Positions 8,657-18,626 of a stretch of 64,000 nt of DNA are shown here, piece by piece. The DNA is from Lacticigenium naphthae DSM 19658 (GTDB lineage Bacteria; Bacillota; Bacilli; Lactobacillales; Carnobacteriaceae_A): positions 124,001-188,000 of the forward strand of contig NZ_AUEG01000002.1 of assembly GCF_000425865.1 (NCBI RefSeq), read 5' to 3'. Under the pieces are notes generated by a model. The model did not search any database. It saw only the letters and a list, made by a program, of their open reading frames with translations, and was not told where the DNA came from. How positions within the stretch are numbered: the stretch's first letter is position 1; each line of letters starts with the position of its first letter. The translations under genes were made by a program, and so were the position numbers.

Positions 8657-8702
8657 ATTTTTCACTCCTTTCTTTATAATTTAGTTTCTTCTATCTACTG
8701 TT

Positions 8703-8731
8703 AGTTTAACACCCGGTCCTTAGGAGTCAAA
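8703..8731 (-). promoter_or_regulatory. hsp20 proximal promoter with partial CtsR-like box
   Basis: On the minus strand TTGACT and TAAACT are separated by 16 bp (plus-strand 8725-8730 and 8703-8708). The plus strand 8715-8731 reads GGTC-N6-AGTCAAA, matching one complete and one half heptad of the CtsR operator pattern RGTCAAA-N3-RGTCAAA. The operator assignment is tentative. Confidence 0.4.
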
Positions 8732-8853
8732 AGAAACACCAACGATTTCCCTCTTCACAATTTTCCCAGTTCAGTGAAATTTGTGAAAATCATCAAAGAA
8801 AACAGTCTGTTTTAAGTGACATCTTCTTTCTATGAATAGTTTATCTATCCATC

Positions 8854-8883
8854 ATTATACTTTTAATTCTTTTGTTCTTTCAA
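8854..8883 (-). promoter_or_regulatory. hsp20 distal promoter candidate
   Basis: On the minus strand TTGAAA (8883-8878) and TATAAT (8859-8854) are separated by 18 bp. It lies between the end of cpsD and hsp20 and would give a leader of about 190 nt. Confidence 0.5.
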
Positions 8884-8891
8884 AAAAGATA

Positions 8892-9593
8892 TTATTGATT
8901 GTAACCATAATACCCATTATCATTTTTCCTCATCCTTTTTTTATCGTTAAATATTACTCCTAATATTTTCGCATGGGATTGTTCTAACAACTCTTGGGAA
9001 TGAAAAACATCTGTTTTATTAGTAAAATCTTGCTTAATAATCAAAACGGTCCCATCAACTTTAGATCCCAATATTTGTGCGTCTGATACAGGTAAAATTG
9101 GTGGGGCATCAAAAAATATGAAATCATATTTTTCTTTCAACCTTCCTATCACCGATTCCATTAAATCCGAACCTAATAGTTCGGACGGATTCGGAGGCAA
9201 TGGACCACTGGTAAGTATATCGAGATTCGATTGATTTGAATGCTTTATAACCAAGTCCAGAGGGATAGTTGAATTTGTTAGTAAGGTGGTCAATCCATTG
9301 ACATTATTCAGTTGAAACATCTGATGAATACTTGCATTTCGAAGGTCTGCATCGACTAATAGCACTTTCCCTCCTTGTTTAGCGAAAGAAATTGCGACAT
9401 TTGCTATAGTAGTTGTTTTCCCTTCATCCGGAATTGATGATGTGAATAGGATCGTTTTAATTGGCTTTTCAACCATTGTGAATTGAAGATTCGTTCTCAC
9501 CGTGTTAAATTCCTCAGAAACCGTTGAGTGCGGGTGAGTGAGTGTGATTAGATTTTGAGAACTTTTTCCCTTTTCTACTTGTTGATTAAACAT
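8892..9593 (-). CDS. Capsule/exopolysaccharide tyrosine kinase (CpsD/YwqD-like)
   Basis: This 233-residue BY-kinase has FTSSIPDEGKTTTIANVA (Walker A), VLLVDADLRNASIHQMF (Walker A'), FIFFDAPPILPVSDAQ (Walker B) and a C-terminal tyrosine cluster ending NGYYGYNQ, the autophosphorylation tail. In Gram-positive bacteria the kinase is activated by a separate CpsC-type membrane protein, encoded just upstream here. The ATG at 9593 is preferred over a GTG 18 bases upstream because GAGGAG lies between them. No CpsB-type phosphatase gene was found in the window. It is the last gene of the polysaccharide operon. Confidence 0.9.
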   Translation of the reverse strand: MFNQQVEKGKSSQNLITLTHPHSTVSEEFNTVRTNLQFTMVEKPIKTILFTSSIPDEGKTTTIANVAISFAKQGGKVLLVDADLRNASIHQMFQLNNVNGLTTLLTNSTIPLDLVIKHSNQSNLDILTSGPLPPNPSELLGSDLMESVIGRLKEKYDFIFFDAPPILPVSDAQILGSKVDGTVLIIKQDFTNKTDVFHSQELLEQSHAKILGVIFNDKKRMRKNDNGYYGYNQ

Positions 9594-9613
9594 AATTTTA
9601 GCTCCTCTCACAA

Positions 9614-10390
9614 TTATTGCCTATTTAAATGGCTACTGCTAATGCGATTGCCCCTATCCGATTCTACAGGTGCATTAATTTCTGGATTTTTGATTACGGT
9701 TTGAATAGAAACTTTTTCATTATTTTTTATTGAAGATATACTGCCCAACCGTAACAAGTCTAATTCTTCTGTGATAAACTTCTCATCATGTACTTTAGTA
9801 TCCAGCATTTCACGTAGAAGAATCACAGCGATACCTATAAAAATCCCAGATATTGCACCGATGACACTATTAAATAATATATTGGGTGAAACTGGCTCGT
9901 TATTAGAAACAGCAGGTGATAATATTGCAACATTGTCTATATTCATAATGTCATCTATATTATCTTTAAAAGTTATGGCTACTAAATTTGCTATTTCAGC
10001 ACTTCTTGCTGGATCCGTATCGATTACTTCAATTTCAAATATTTGAGAGTTTTCCTGAATATTAACTTTGATTTTCTTTGAAAGCTCCTCTTCAGTCAAT
10101 ATCCCTGGTATAGCTTCGATTACTTGACTTAATACAACAGAATCACTTATGACATCTCGATAGGTATTTATCAACTGAATATTGGTTTCTATTTCTTGAA
10201 TATTCACATTTTGTTGTCCATTTAAGTTACGACTTACTAGCATATTTGTTGAAGAGGAATATTGGGGAGCCATAAAGTAAGCACTAATTGAATACGCCGA
10301 AAAAAATCCAAATAAGAAAGTGAAAAATAAAATATACCATCTTTTTTTTATTAATTTTATAAGTTCTATAAAACCTATTGTCCCATTCAT
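9614..10390 (-). CDS. Chain-length determinant / kinase activator (CpsC/Wzz family)
   Basis: This 258-residue membrane protein has one transmembrane helix near the N-terminus (WYILFFTFLFGFFSAYSISA, about 18-37), an extracellular Wzz domain and a second helix near residues 176-196 (NSVIGAISGIFIGIAVILL). The C-terminal cytoplasmic segment is expected to activate the CpsD kinase. The two-helix architecture and position directly before cpsD match CpsC/YwqC, which set polysaccharide chain length. Spacing to cpsD is about 20 bp. Confidence 0.88.
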   Translation of the reverse strand: MNGTIGFIELIKLIKKRWYILFFTFLFGFFSAYSISAYFMAPQYSSSTNMLVSRNLNGQQNVNIQEIETNIQLINTYRDVISDSVVLSQVIEAIPGILTEEELSKKIKVNIQENSQIFEIEVIDTDPARSAEIANLVAITFKDNIDDIMNIDNVAILSPAVSNNEPVSPNILFNSVIGAISGIFIGIAVILLREMLDTKVHDEKFITEELDLLRLGSISSIKNNEKVSIQTVIKNPEINAPVESDRGNRISSSHLNRQ

Positions 10391-10403
10391 ATGCTTTTCC
10401 TCC

Positions 10404-11696
10404 TTAATATTCGTTTCTTTTTATTTTTGAGTCCTTAGTTTGATTGGATTGCCGTTGTCTTTCGTATAAAAAAAAGTAAGTTTTCATTCCTACTAGCATC
10501 CAAAACAATCTGGAATAATTAAATGAAATAGCCAACGAGCTAACAAGAAAAATAAAAAACATTTCATTCACAATTTTTTGCTGCTTTGTTTCATTTGAAT
10601 GATTTGTTGATGATACCATAACGAAAAAGTAAGCTAATATTACGCTTGTTATCAACAGTCCCCATTCTGCTGCTATTTGAATATACGTATTATGAGCTAA
10701 GTTTGCAGTCCTATTGATTTCCCTTGCTAAAGTCAAATAATTATCACCGATGCCTACTCCATTTAGTGGTGTACTTTTCATCACTTCCAAACCAACTTCC
10801 CACTGCAGTCCCCTACCCGATCCATCTTGAGAAACGGCTTCTTCAAAGTTCGTCAGTAATAATAGAACTCTTCCTATTGTAGGATACTCTTTAGAAATAG
10901 TTTGTAGGAAAGGTAGCAAACTAACGGTTATAAATAATGTTGAAAGAGAAATGATTGTACAGAAAAGTAGTACGAGCAGTACCGTGTTTTTTCTCATTTT
11001 TTTCCTCGGTAATTTATGAACTAGTTTTAAAACCAAGAAACCGGCCAAGGTTATAAAACCTGTTTTGGACCCGGAAAGCAATACTGAGATTATCAAGATA
11101 GTTACGCTACTGTATCTCAAAAACTTGTTCGGGATTTTTATTCCTAATGCAATAGACAAAGCAGCAATTTGAATAATTGAAAAATAATTAGGATCGTTCA
11201 TAAATCCAGTTAGTCTAGTCTCACCAAACAATAGAATATGTGATAGAAAGGGGACAGGATACACTAGCATAATAACAATTCCAAGGCTTCCTACAAATAC
11301 TGAAAAAATCAAAAAGTATTTTAAGAAAACTTCTAAAAGGTTCAACCTGACCACATGAAAAGCTAATATAAAATATAAAAATAATGTGCATATTTTTATA
11401 TAGTCTCGAATAACGCCTACATTAGAAATTGGCATCCCATATTCTCTGGGAATAATAAAAACAGAGTTTACAATTAATAAAAATGAAAAAACAAAGAAAA
11501 ACAGTAAGTAATAAGAAGGGAAAAACAATTGGTTCTTAACTAATAATAAAATAAAGGCAATCACCATTATGATGTCTGCAATGGATAGATTCAATCCAAA
11601 TAAAACGTTCGATTGATTTAACAATAGCCCCACAAACATGATGGTTATTTTCAAACTATGATTACTCTGATTCTCTTTAAGTGCCAACTCTTCCAA
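10404..11696 (-). CDS. Wzy-like polysaccharide polymerase (O-antigen ligase domain)
   Basis: This 430-residue protein is almost all transmembrane helices (about 10-12). A larger periplasm-side loop includes LTNFEEAVSQDGSGRGLQW and later NGVGIGDNYLTLAREIN and NLAHNTYIQIAAEWG, the region conserved in the O-antigen ligase/polymerase (Wzy_C) family. It should link repeat units on the outer face of the membrane. The start is taken as the TTG at 11696: GGAGGTGA lies just before it, while the upstream ATG at 11711 overlaps that ribosome site. Confidence 0.8.
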   Translation of the reverse strand: MEELALKENQSNHSLKITIMFVGLLLNQSNVLFGLNLSIADIIMVIAFILLLVKNQLFFPSYYLLFFFVFSFLLIVNSVFIIPREYGMPISNVGVIRDYIKICTLFLYFILAFHVVRLNLLEVFLKYFLIFSVFVGSLGIVIMLVYPVPFLSHILLFGETRLTGFMNDPNYFSIIQIAALSIALGIKIPNKFLRYSSVTILIISVLLSGSKTGFITLAGFLVLKLVHKLPRKKMRKNTVLLVLLFCTIISLSTLFITVSLLPFLQTISKEYPTIGRVLLLLTNFEEAVSQDGSGRGLQWEVGLEVMKSTPLNGVGIGDNYLTLAREINRTANLAHNTYIQIAAEWGLLITSVILAYFFVMVSSTNHSNETKQQKIVNEMFFIFLVSSLAISFNYSRLFWMLVGMKTYFFLYERQRQSNQTKDSKIKRNEY

Positions 11697-11820
11697 AAAA
11701 ATCACCTCCATTTACCTAAGATAATTTCTTTATCCTTTCAAAATATAAACCTTAAAACTATTTTCTTCTTGCTTAGAAGCAAATAATACTGAGACTTGTT
11801 TTATGGAAAGTATATGCATT

Positions 11821-13335
11821 TCAATTAATTGACTTTTCATGAACTAAATACTTGAATAAATAAAAAATGCTGATCAATTCTTTTTTATAAAAATACAGTG
11901 ATATACATAAAGTAACTGAAATGGCTAAAATTGTAATTTGCAAAGCGTAGAGAATCCAATAACTGAATGTACTTAGTTCATATGAAGGTAACCATTGTGC
12001 AATTAAAATCGTTACCGCTGAACTAAAGGAAAATACAAGTATTTTTTTAATGAACGCCTTTATACTAAGATAGATAACTTCATTAGATAAATAATAAACT
12101 TCGCTTAAAGTTCTATATAACATTGCACTGAAGGTCCCTATGGCTACTCCAGTCAGGCCGAACCGTAACACGAAAATAACAGAGACAATAATATTTATGA
12201 CTGCCTCGATGATTGCAATATTTCGAGTTTGTCTAAAATGTCCTGCCGCTTTAATAACTATATTATAGGGATTACGGATACAATAGATTGCTTCTGCGAG
12301 AATAAGAATTACAGCAAATTCTGGTCTTATATAATTAACATCGTAAATACCTGAAGTATAAATCTTAATAAAGGGGATAATCAAGATACCCGTTGCCGTA
12401 AACATAATTGTTGTGATTGCAAAAATTAAAAATTCATATATTTCAAAATTTCCTTTCAATGATTCTTTTTCTTGTTTGGCAATTATATTTCCAAAAGCCG
12501 CATCTACTCCTTGAGAGAATAAATAGACGATATTGCGGACACTTGCGACAACCATATAATAGACAGCGTAGACAGACACTTCTTTAATATTAGTAAATAT
12601 TGTTAATAATGTAATGTCTGTATTGATATGAACGATATAGGCTACGTGATGTCCGAATCCATCCCATTTTTGTTTTAAAGCAGTTTTATCCGGTGAAATA
12701 TCCCTAATTAAGTGATAATGGTTCTTCACGTACCATTTCAATAAAAATGGATGCAAGATATAAATGAACAGCATACTTAACATAATGATATGAAGAGATA
12801 CTCCAGAAACTATAAGAAAAATTGTTAAACCTGTACTCGCTAAAACTGTTATCAGCTGAAATATATCTGTGATATATTTTTTTTGACTTGCTTCGAGTAG
12901 GATCTGATAAGTGATTCCCAAATAATATCGGAAAAACATATTGACACCCATTATGACAACTAAGGAGAGTGTAAAGACAAAGTCAAATGATTCCTTTACA
13001 AAATACGGATAGATCAGTGCCAAAAGAAATAGGTAACCTACAAAAAAGTAACCTACAAATTTAAAGAAATTTTGAGTAGCCTTTATAATAGAACTTATTG
13101 CCCTTTCATTTCCATCCGCCAATGGCTTATACAAAGCAGCTCGAATTACTCCTCCTAGACCGGCTTCCATTATCACCATATACGCTAGAAATTGAGTAAT
13201 CGATGCTATTAAACCATTTAGTTCAGACCCAAAATACTCTAACATTAGGCGCGGCACCGCAAAACCGGTCAAAATAGTCACAGCAAGCAGCAATCCAGAA
13301 GATAAAATACTCTTAAAAGCTTGTTTACTGCGCAT
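11821..13335 (-). CDS. Wzx-like polysaccharide flippase (MATE/PST superfamily)
   Basis: This 504-residue integral membrane protein has about 12-14 predicted helices. It begins with MRSKQAFKSILSSGLLLAVT and LMLEYFGSELNGLIASITQF, typical of polysaccharide transport flippases. It should move lipid-linked repeat units across the membrane. It lies between the CapD-like dehydratase and the polymerase in the same operon. Substrate specificity cannot be read from the sequence. Confidence 0.85.
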   Translation of the reverse strand: MRSKQAFKSILSSGLLLAVTILTGFAVPRLMLEYFGSELNGLIASITQFLAYMVIMEAGLGGVIRAALYKPLADGNERAISSIIKATQNFFKFVGYFFVGYLFLLALIYPYFVKESFDFVFTLSLVVIMGVNMFFRYYLGITYQILLEASQKKYITDIFQLITVLASTGLTIFLIVSGVSLHIIMLSMLFIYILHPFLLKWYVKNHYHLIRDISPDKTALKQKWDGFGHHVAYIVHINTDITLLTIFTNIKEVSVYAVYYMVVASVRNIVYLFSQGVDAAFGNIIAKQEKESLKGNFEIYEFLIFAITTIMFTATGILIIPFIKIYTSGIYDVNYIRPEFAVILILAEAIYCIRNPYNIVIKAAGHFRQTRNIAIIEAVINIIVSVIFVLRFGLTGVAIGTFSAMLYRTLSEVYYLSNEVIYLSIKAFIKKILVFSFSSAVTILIAQWLPSYELSTFSYWILYALQITILAISVTLCISLYFYKKELISIFYLFKYLVHEKSIN

Positions 13336-13410
13336 ATTACACCCCCCCTTTCCAATACGTTCTTTTCAATCGGTTATTAATTTTTATCATGGTATTAGTT
13401 ATTTCGTTAA

Positions 13411-15306
13411 CTAACCTTTTTGTAAAACAGGTTTTGCTTCTAGTTTTTTTTCTGAATTTACTACTGATTTTGTATTCATTTGAATTTCATTATCGGTAAG
13501 TATTTCATTTGAATAATGTAACAATGCTGCTTTTACGATATGATCCTCTTCATTTTCCAAACTGGTTAAAAATTCAATCGCTTCGGGAATAGAGCCTTTA
13601 ACTGCTCGACCAACAAAAATTTTATCGTATACTTTTACTCCTGTTTTTTCAGATCCTACCAGCAATTCCTCATATAATTTTTCCCCTGGTCGAATTCCCG
13701 TTTCCACAATGGAGATTTCACTATCAGAATATCCATATAATTTAATCATGCGTTTCGCTAAATCTACTATTTTGACTGGTTTCCCCATATCCAACACAAA
13801 AATTTCTCCACCTTGCGTTAAGGTACCTGCTTGAATAACTAAGCGACTAGCTTCAGGTATCGTCATAAAATACCTCATCATTCGTTTGTCAGTCACTGTT
13901 ACTGGCCCCCCTGATGAAATTTGCTCGCTGAATAACGGAACCACACTTCCTCTACTTCCCAAAACATTTCCAAATCGTACGGCTGTAAATTTGGTTTTCC
14001 CTGGTTCATTTAAAGATGTCACGATCATCTCCGCAATTCTCTTCGTTGCCCCCATAACATTAGGTGGATTTACAGCTTTATCCGTAGAAATCATTACAAA
14101 AGTATCAACGCCTACTTCTTTTGCTGCTTCTGCCATATTTTTAGTCCCGATAACATTGTTTTTAATTGCTTCATATGGATTTGATTCCATCATAGGAACA
14201 TGTTTATGAGCAGCGGCGTGATAGACCACATCCGGATTAAACATTCTCATCACTTGCATTATCCTTTTCTTATCCTGGATATCTGCTATGATCGGAACGA
14301 TATTTATCCGATTAACGTAAGCTTTGTTTAGTTCCCCTTGAATTTTATAAATCGAATTTTCTCCATGGCCAAGAAGAATGAGTTTTTGAGGATTCATTGA
14401 GCATAGTATCCGACAAATCTCAGAACCTATTGATCCCCCAGCTCCGCTTACTAATATGACATTTCCTCGGATATTTTCCTTTATCATTTCCGTGTCCAAC
14501 GTTACTTCGTCTCGTCCTAATAACTCAACTATATCTATTTCTCTAAACCTTTGTACCGATAATTTACCTTCCATTACTTCTTCTACTGAAGGTATCAAAT
14601 TGACTTTTGTCGTTGTTTTTTTGCATATTGAATAAATTCGTTCCAAATCTTGCGACTTTAATGATGGAATGGCAATGGAGATTTGATCAACCTTTTTTTC
14701 TGCAACTATTCTTGGAATAGATTCCGTATTTCCTATGATAGGAACCCCCAGTATTGTCTTGTGTTGTAAATAATACTCATCATCTACCACTCCAATAATT
14801 TTTAAATTTGGAGAGTTTTTCTGAACTTGCTGTATAAATAATTTCCCCCCCTCACCAGCACCTACAACTAATGTATTGATTTTATTTGACCCCTTGAACT
14901 TCATTCTTTTCTTTTGATGTTTTTCATAGACTAATCGTATGAGAACATGTTCTCCAAAAACGAGTAAAAGAAATAACATATAAGAAACAATAATAAATCG
15001 AATACTGATCGTTCGATTAGTTATTAATCCAATCAGCCCTACACTTGTAAAACTAATTGATATAGTCAAAAATATTCTAATCATATCTTTCAGACTCGTA
15101 TAGCGGTATAAACTGGAAGATATCTTTAGAAAAACTGTCATAGCTGTATAGAGCCAAAAAACATTGAGTATAAAATAGAAATAATAATTGATGGGTAAAT
15201 CAACATACGGAACCAGAATAGTGTACGTAACAATACCAGACAGAATTAGTAATATTAATTCCAAACCAATTACACTAAATGTCTTAATATATTGTGATAC
15301 TTTCAT
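13411..15306 (-). CDS. Membrane-bound UDP-sugar 4,6-dehydratase (CapD/EpsC/PglF-like)
   Basis: This 631-residue protein has four N-terminal transmembrane helices (about 5-125) and a nucleotide-binding domain with VVGAGEGGKLFIQQVQ. A second Rossmann domain follows with VSGAGGSIGSEICR (about 288-301), STDKAVNPPNVMGATKR and the Met-x-x-x-Lys form of the SDR active site. Members convert UDP-GlcNAc to a UDP-4-keto-6-deoxy sugar. The aminotransferase of the neighbouring fusion gene is the expected next enzyme. The ATG at 15306 is chosen because GGGAG lies 8 bases before it. Confidence 0.9.
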   Translation of the reverse strand: MKVSQYIKTFSVIGLELILLILSGIVTYTILVPYVDLPINYYFYFILNVFWLYTAMTVFLKISSSLYRYTSLKDMIRIFLTISISFTSVGLIGLITNRTISIRFIIVSYMLFLLLVFGEHVLIRLVYEKHQKKRMKFKGSNKINTLVVGAGEGGKLFIQQVQKNSPNLKIIGVVDDEYYLQHKTILGVPIIGNTESIPRIVAEKKVDQISIAIPSLKSQDLERIYSICKKTTTKVNLIPSVEEVMEGKLSVQRFREIDIVELLGRDEVTLDTEMIKENIRGNVILVSGAGGSIGSEICRILCSMNPQKLILLGHGENSIYKIQGELNKAYVNRINIVPIIADIQDKKRIMQVMRMFNPDVVYHAAAHKHVPMMESNPYEAIKNNVIGTKNMAEAAKEVGVDTFVMISTDKAVNPPNVMGATKRIAEMIVTSLNEPGKTKFTAVRFGNVLGSRGSVVPLFSEQISSGGPVTVTDKRMMRYFMTIPEASRLVIQAGTLTQGGEIFVLDMGKPVKIVDLAKRMIKLYGYSDSEISIVETGIRPGEKLYEELLVGSEKTGVKVYDKIFVGRAVKGSIPEAIEFLTSLENEEDHIVKAALLHYSNEILTDNEIQMNTKSVVNSEKKLEAKPVLQKG

Positions 15307-15406
15307 CAAAACCACTCCCAAAATTCGAGATAGTATAACACTGAATTATATCTATAAACTGATATACTTCTTAGATTTGCGATAGAGATACTATCATATT
15401 AATAAT

Positions 15407-16618
15407 CTAGTTGATTTTTGAATCGATGATCTGTTGAGAGGAAAAGTTTTCAACCATATATTTTTCATATATATCACTCATCTGATTATTGACATTTTGA
15501 ATTTTGTACGGGGAAATAAATCGGGTGCTCCTTTTTCCAAATTTGGTACGTAGTCTATCATTTTGGATCAACCTGATTATCTTATCTTCTAATGTTTCAT
15601 AATTATCGATTTCTACAATATATCCATTTACACCATTTTGAACAAGGTCCCTATTCCCTCTACAATTCGTAACAACTAGTGGCAGTCCAATAGCCATGGC
15701 CTCCATTACATTAACAGGTAGTCCTTCTCGCCGAGATGTCGAGATAGCGATGTCAGAAAGGCTCATTAAGTTTACAATATCCTTGCGATAACCTAATAAA
15801 TGTACTTGTTTAGTTAACCCCATTTGATGGATCATATTGGAATAACGAGTATGATCATCCCCGTCTCCCACAAGAAGTAATTTAGTTTGAGGGAATTTTT
15901 CAATTAAAGTTTTCATCATATTTATGGCTTGCGTTTGATTCTTGTTTTTTGAAAGCTCCGCCACATAAATCAATAGAATATCCTCTTCTGAATAACCATA
16001 TAGTTCTCTTAGATATCTTCTATAATAGTTTGATGTCGGTTTAAATTTTTCGAGATTTATTCCTACTCCATTTACCAATTCAATTTCATTCATTTTAAAA
16101 TGCCTATTTATAGCGTTATGATAATCTTCTGGATTGATTGTGATCAAGTAATCCGTATACGAAGAAAGTAATTTTTCAACCGTGTAAAAAATAAGCCAAT
16201 TTTTTACAGGTGCTCCTTTAAAAAAATGAAATCCGTGAGCAGTATAAATCACTTTTGTCTTTCTATTATGCGTATATCTTGCGGCAAGTCGTCCTAATAC
16301 TCCTCCTATTGGCGAGTGGCAATGAATAAAGGTGTAATCTTCTTGATGAAGAATACTTTTAATTTTTTGATAGACCGATATGTTGCCAAAAGAGAACGGT
16401 TTTCTTTGGATCGGTACATCGAAAACTTTAATGTTATTTCGTTCCAGTTTTTTCTTGAACTCCATGTTTTTTTGAAGCATTTCATTATTCGGATCTTGGA
16501 AGTTGGCCAAGACATGTACCTCGCAGCCCTTGTTCTGCAACAAAGAAATATTCTCCTGATTAAAGCTTTCGATCATAGGCGATATGGAAGCTAATAATAA
16601 CACTTTGACTTTTGTCAA
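15407..16618 (-). CDS. Glycosyltransferase family 4 (EpsD/PglA-like)
   Basis: This 403-residue protein has the GT-B fold of GT4 enzymes: an N-terminal acceptor domain with HCHSPIGGVLGRLAARY and a C-terminal nucleotide-sugar domain with STSRREGLPVNVMEAMAIG (the E-x7-E type motif, about 302-320) and GNRDLVQNGVNGYIVE. It should add a sugar to the lipid-linked intermediate at the inner membrane face. The start is a TTG at 16618 with AGGAGG 8 bases upstream. It is 32 bp after the fused gene. Confidence 0.9.
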   Translation of the reverse strand: MTKVKVLLLASISPMIESFNQENISLLQNKGCEVHVLANFQDPNNEMLQKNMEFKKKLERNNIKVFDVPIQRKPFSFGNISVYQKIKSILHQEDYTFIHCHSPIGGVLGRLAARYTHNRKTKVIYTAHGFHFFKGAPVKNWLIFYTVEKLLSSYTDYLITINPEDYHNAINRHFKMNEIELVNGVGINLEKFKPTSNYYRRYLRELYGYSEEDILLIYVAELSKNKNQTQAINMMKTLIEKFPQTKLLLVGDGDDHTRYSNMIHQMGLTKQVHLLGYRKDIVNLMSLSDIAISTSRREGLPVNVMEAMAIGLPLVVTNCRGNRDLVQNGVNGYIVEIDNYETLEDKIIRLIQNDRLRTKFGKRSTRFISPYKIQNVNNQMSDIYEKYMVENFSSQQIIDSKIN

Positions 16619-16650
16619 TTAGATTACCTCCTATCTAGTTTTGAAGTAAC

Positions 16651-18540
16651 TCAAATTGTCTTACGTTGGACTTTTGCTCGCATACCCTTTTGCTTGTTCC
16701 AATTGAATACATAAACAGGTTTACGGTTACTATTAAATATTTTTTTCATTTCTTCGACAACTCTTTCTTGATCAGTCTCAGACATATTCGTCCCCGATGG
16801 CAAACAGAGACCTGTTTCAAACAATTTTTCACTTATTACTTCCGAACTGAGAGGGTGTTTATAGAATTGACAATCAGAAAATAATGGTTGCATATGAAGG
16901 GGTTTCCATAAAACTCGTGTTTCAATATTCACGGACTCCATTTTCAACATAAATTCTCGCGGGCTAATACGATACTCGCTTAAGTCGATCGTTAATGTAG
17001 TTAACCAGCGGTTCGATGTCGTCTGTTTTAATTCTGGCATAAAATGGATACCTTTCAGTTGGTTCAATTCTTGTTTATAATAATCAAAAATTTCCCTTCT
17101 ACGTTCTACTCGCTGATCTAGCACTTCAAGTTGTGCACGACCAATCCCAGCGCTAACATTGCTCATTCGATAATTGAAACCGACTTGCGAATGTTGGTAA
17201 TAAGGAGCTTTGTCTTTTGCTTGGGTAGCTAGAAATCTTGCCTGATTTACGATTTCTTCATCATTTGAAATTAATGCCCCTCCACCAGAAGTTGTAATGA
17301 TTTTGTTCCCATTAAATGAGTAAATACCAATTTCACTTAATGTTCCACTTTTTTTATGTTTATAGGTCGAGCCTAATGATTCAGCAGCATCCTCAACAAT
17401 CGGGACAGCAAATCTCCGGGCAATATCATTCAATTCATCCATTTTTGCGCTTTGTCCGTATAAGTTTACTACGACTATAGCCTTTGGTAATCGATTCCTT
17501 ATTTTTGCTTCTTTCAGCGCCAATTCTAGCGCCTCTGGTGACATATTCCAGGTATCCGGTTCGGAATCAATAAACACGGGTTCTGCTCCTAAATACAAAA
17601 CCGGGTTAGCACTCGCTACAAAGGTAAAAGTGGAAACAAAAACAGTATCTCCTTTACCCACGCGAAGTGTAGCTAGTGCTAAATGGATTGCTGCAGTACC
17701 GGAACTAGTGACCAAAGCACCTTTTACATCAGAATAGGTTGCTAATTCTTTTTCGAATAAATTCACATTGGGTCCTAAAGGTGCGATCCAGTTTGTCTCA
17801 AACGCTTCTTTTATATACTTCATTTCATTTCCAGACATGTGAGGAGGCGACAAATAAATACGATCAGTCATCAGAATTCTCCTTTCTGTACTCTCTGCCT
17901 TTTTATGCTGCTGAGAATCAGTTTGCTTCTTCATCCGATATTCCGCAAAATTTTGGGTAGTTTCATTACCCGCTTCAATGATATCGCTTCCTTTTAAAAC
18001 TTTTTTAATAGTCAACATAGTGATTTTCACGTCCAAACTAAATGACATATGAGAAACATAGTAGCTATCCAGCTCGAACTTTTCTTCCCAACTCACTTTA
18101 TTTCTACCATTTATTTGAGCCCAACCGCTTATTCCTGGTTTAATACAGTGTCTAATTCGTTCCCTTTCAGTATAATGCGGTAGATATTCTTCCAATAATG
18201 GACGGGGACCAATGAAACTCATATCTCCTTTTAAAACATTAAATAGTTGAGGTAATTCATCTAAACTTATTTCTCGAATAAAGGATCCTATCCTTAACAT
18301 TCTTTCAGAGTCACTTAGTTGGTTCCCATTTTTTTCAGTTTCGACTTTCATGCTACGGAACTTATAAATAGTAAAAAGTTGTTCGTTTTCTCCAATTCTG
18401 GGTTGTTTAAAAATAATTGGACCATGCGGATCTTCTAATTTAATTATGATGGCAACGACTAGAAGAATCGGGGAACTCAAAAGCAACAGGAGCCATGCAA
18501 AATAAAAATCAAGGTGTTTTTTCCATCTATAATAGTTCAC
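16651..18540 (-). CDS. Fusion of phosphoglycosyl transferase (PglC/EpsL-like) and DegT-type aminotransferase (PglE/EpsN-like)
   Basis: This 629-residue protein joins two usually separate enzymes. Residues 1-195 are a sugar phosphate transferase with a membrane-inserting N-terminal helix (FYFAWLLLLLSSPILLVVA), YKFRSMK, the catalytic DELPQLFNVLKGDMSFIGPR and GWAQINGRN. Residues 224-629 are a PLP aminotransferase with TSSGTAAIHLAL, VEDAAESLGSTYKHKKSG and FNGNKIITTSGGG (PLP lysine). The linker (about 196-223) is hydrophilic. An ATG at 17871 (residue 224) has its own AAAGGAG 8 bases upstream, so the aminotransferase may also be made alone as a 406-residue protein. The first start is a GTG after GGGGG. 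Confidence 0.88.
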   Translation of the reverse strand: MNYYRWKKHLDFYFAWLLLLLSSPILLVVAIIIKLEDPHGPIIFKQPRIGENEQLFTIYKFRSMKVETEKNGNQLSDSERMLRIGSFIREISLDELPQLFNVLKGDMSFIGPRPLLEEYLPHYTERERIRHCIKPGISGWAQINGRNKVSWEEKFELDSYYVSHMSFSLDVKITMLTIKKVLKGSDIIEAGNETTQNFAEYRMKKQTDSQQHKKAESTERRILMTDRIYLSPPHMSGNEMKYIKEAFETNWIAPLGPNVNLFEKELATYSDVKGALVTSSGTAAIHLALATLRVGKGDTVFVSTFTFVASANPVLYLGAEPVFIDSEPDTWNMSPEALELALKEAKIRNRLPKAIVVVNLYGQSAKMDELNDIARRFAVPIVEDAAESLGSTYKHKKSGTLSEIGIYSFNGNKIITTSGGGALISNDEEIVNQARFLATQAKDKAPYYQHSQVGFNYRMSNVSAGIGRAQLEVLDQRVERRREIFDYYKQELNQLKGIHFMPELKQTTSNRWLTTLTIDLSEYRISPREFMLKMESVNIETRVLWKPLHMQPLFSDCQFYKHPLSSEVISEKLFETGLCLPSGTNMSETDQERVVEEMKKIFNSNRKPVYVFNWNKQKGMRAKVQRKTI

Positions 18541-18626
18541 TTTCTCATCCCCCTTTCTATCTAATGACTATCAATATCCTGTAGACCTGTTCACTCTTTC
18601 TATTGATTTATTGTCTGTTTCTACGC

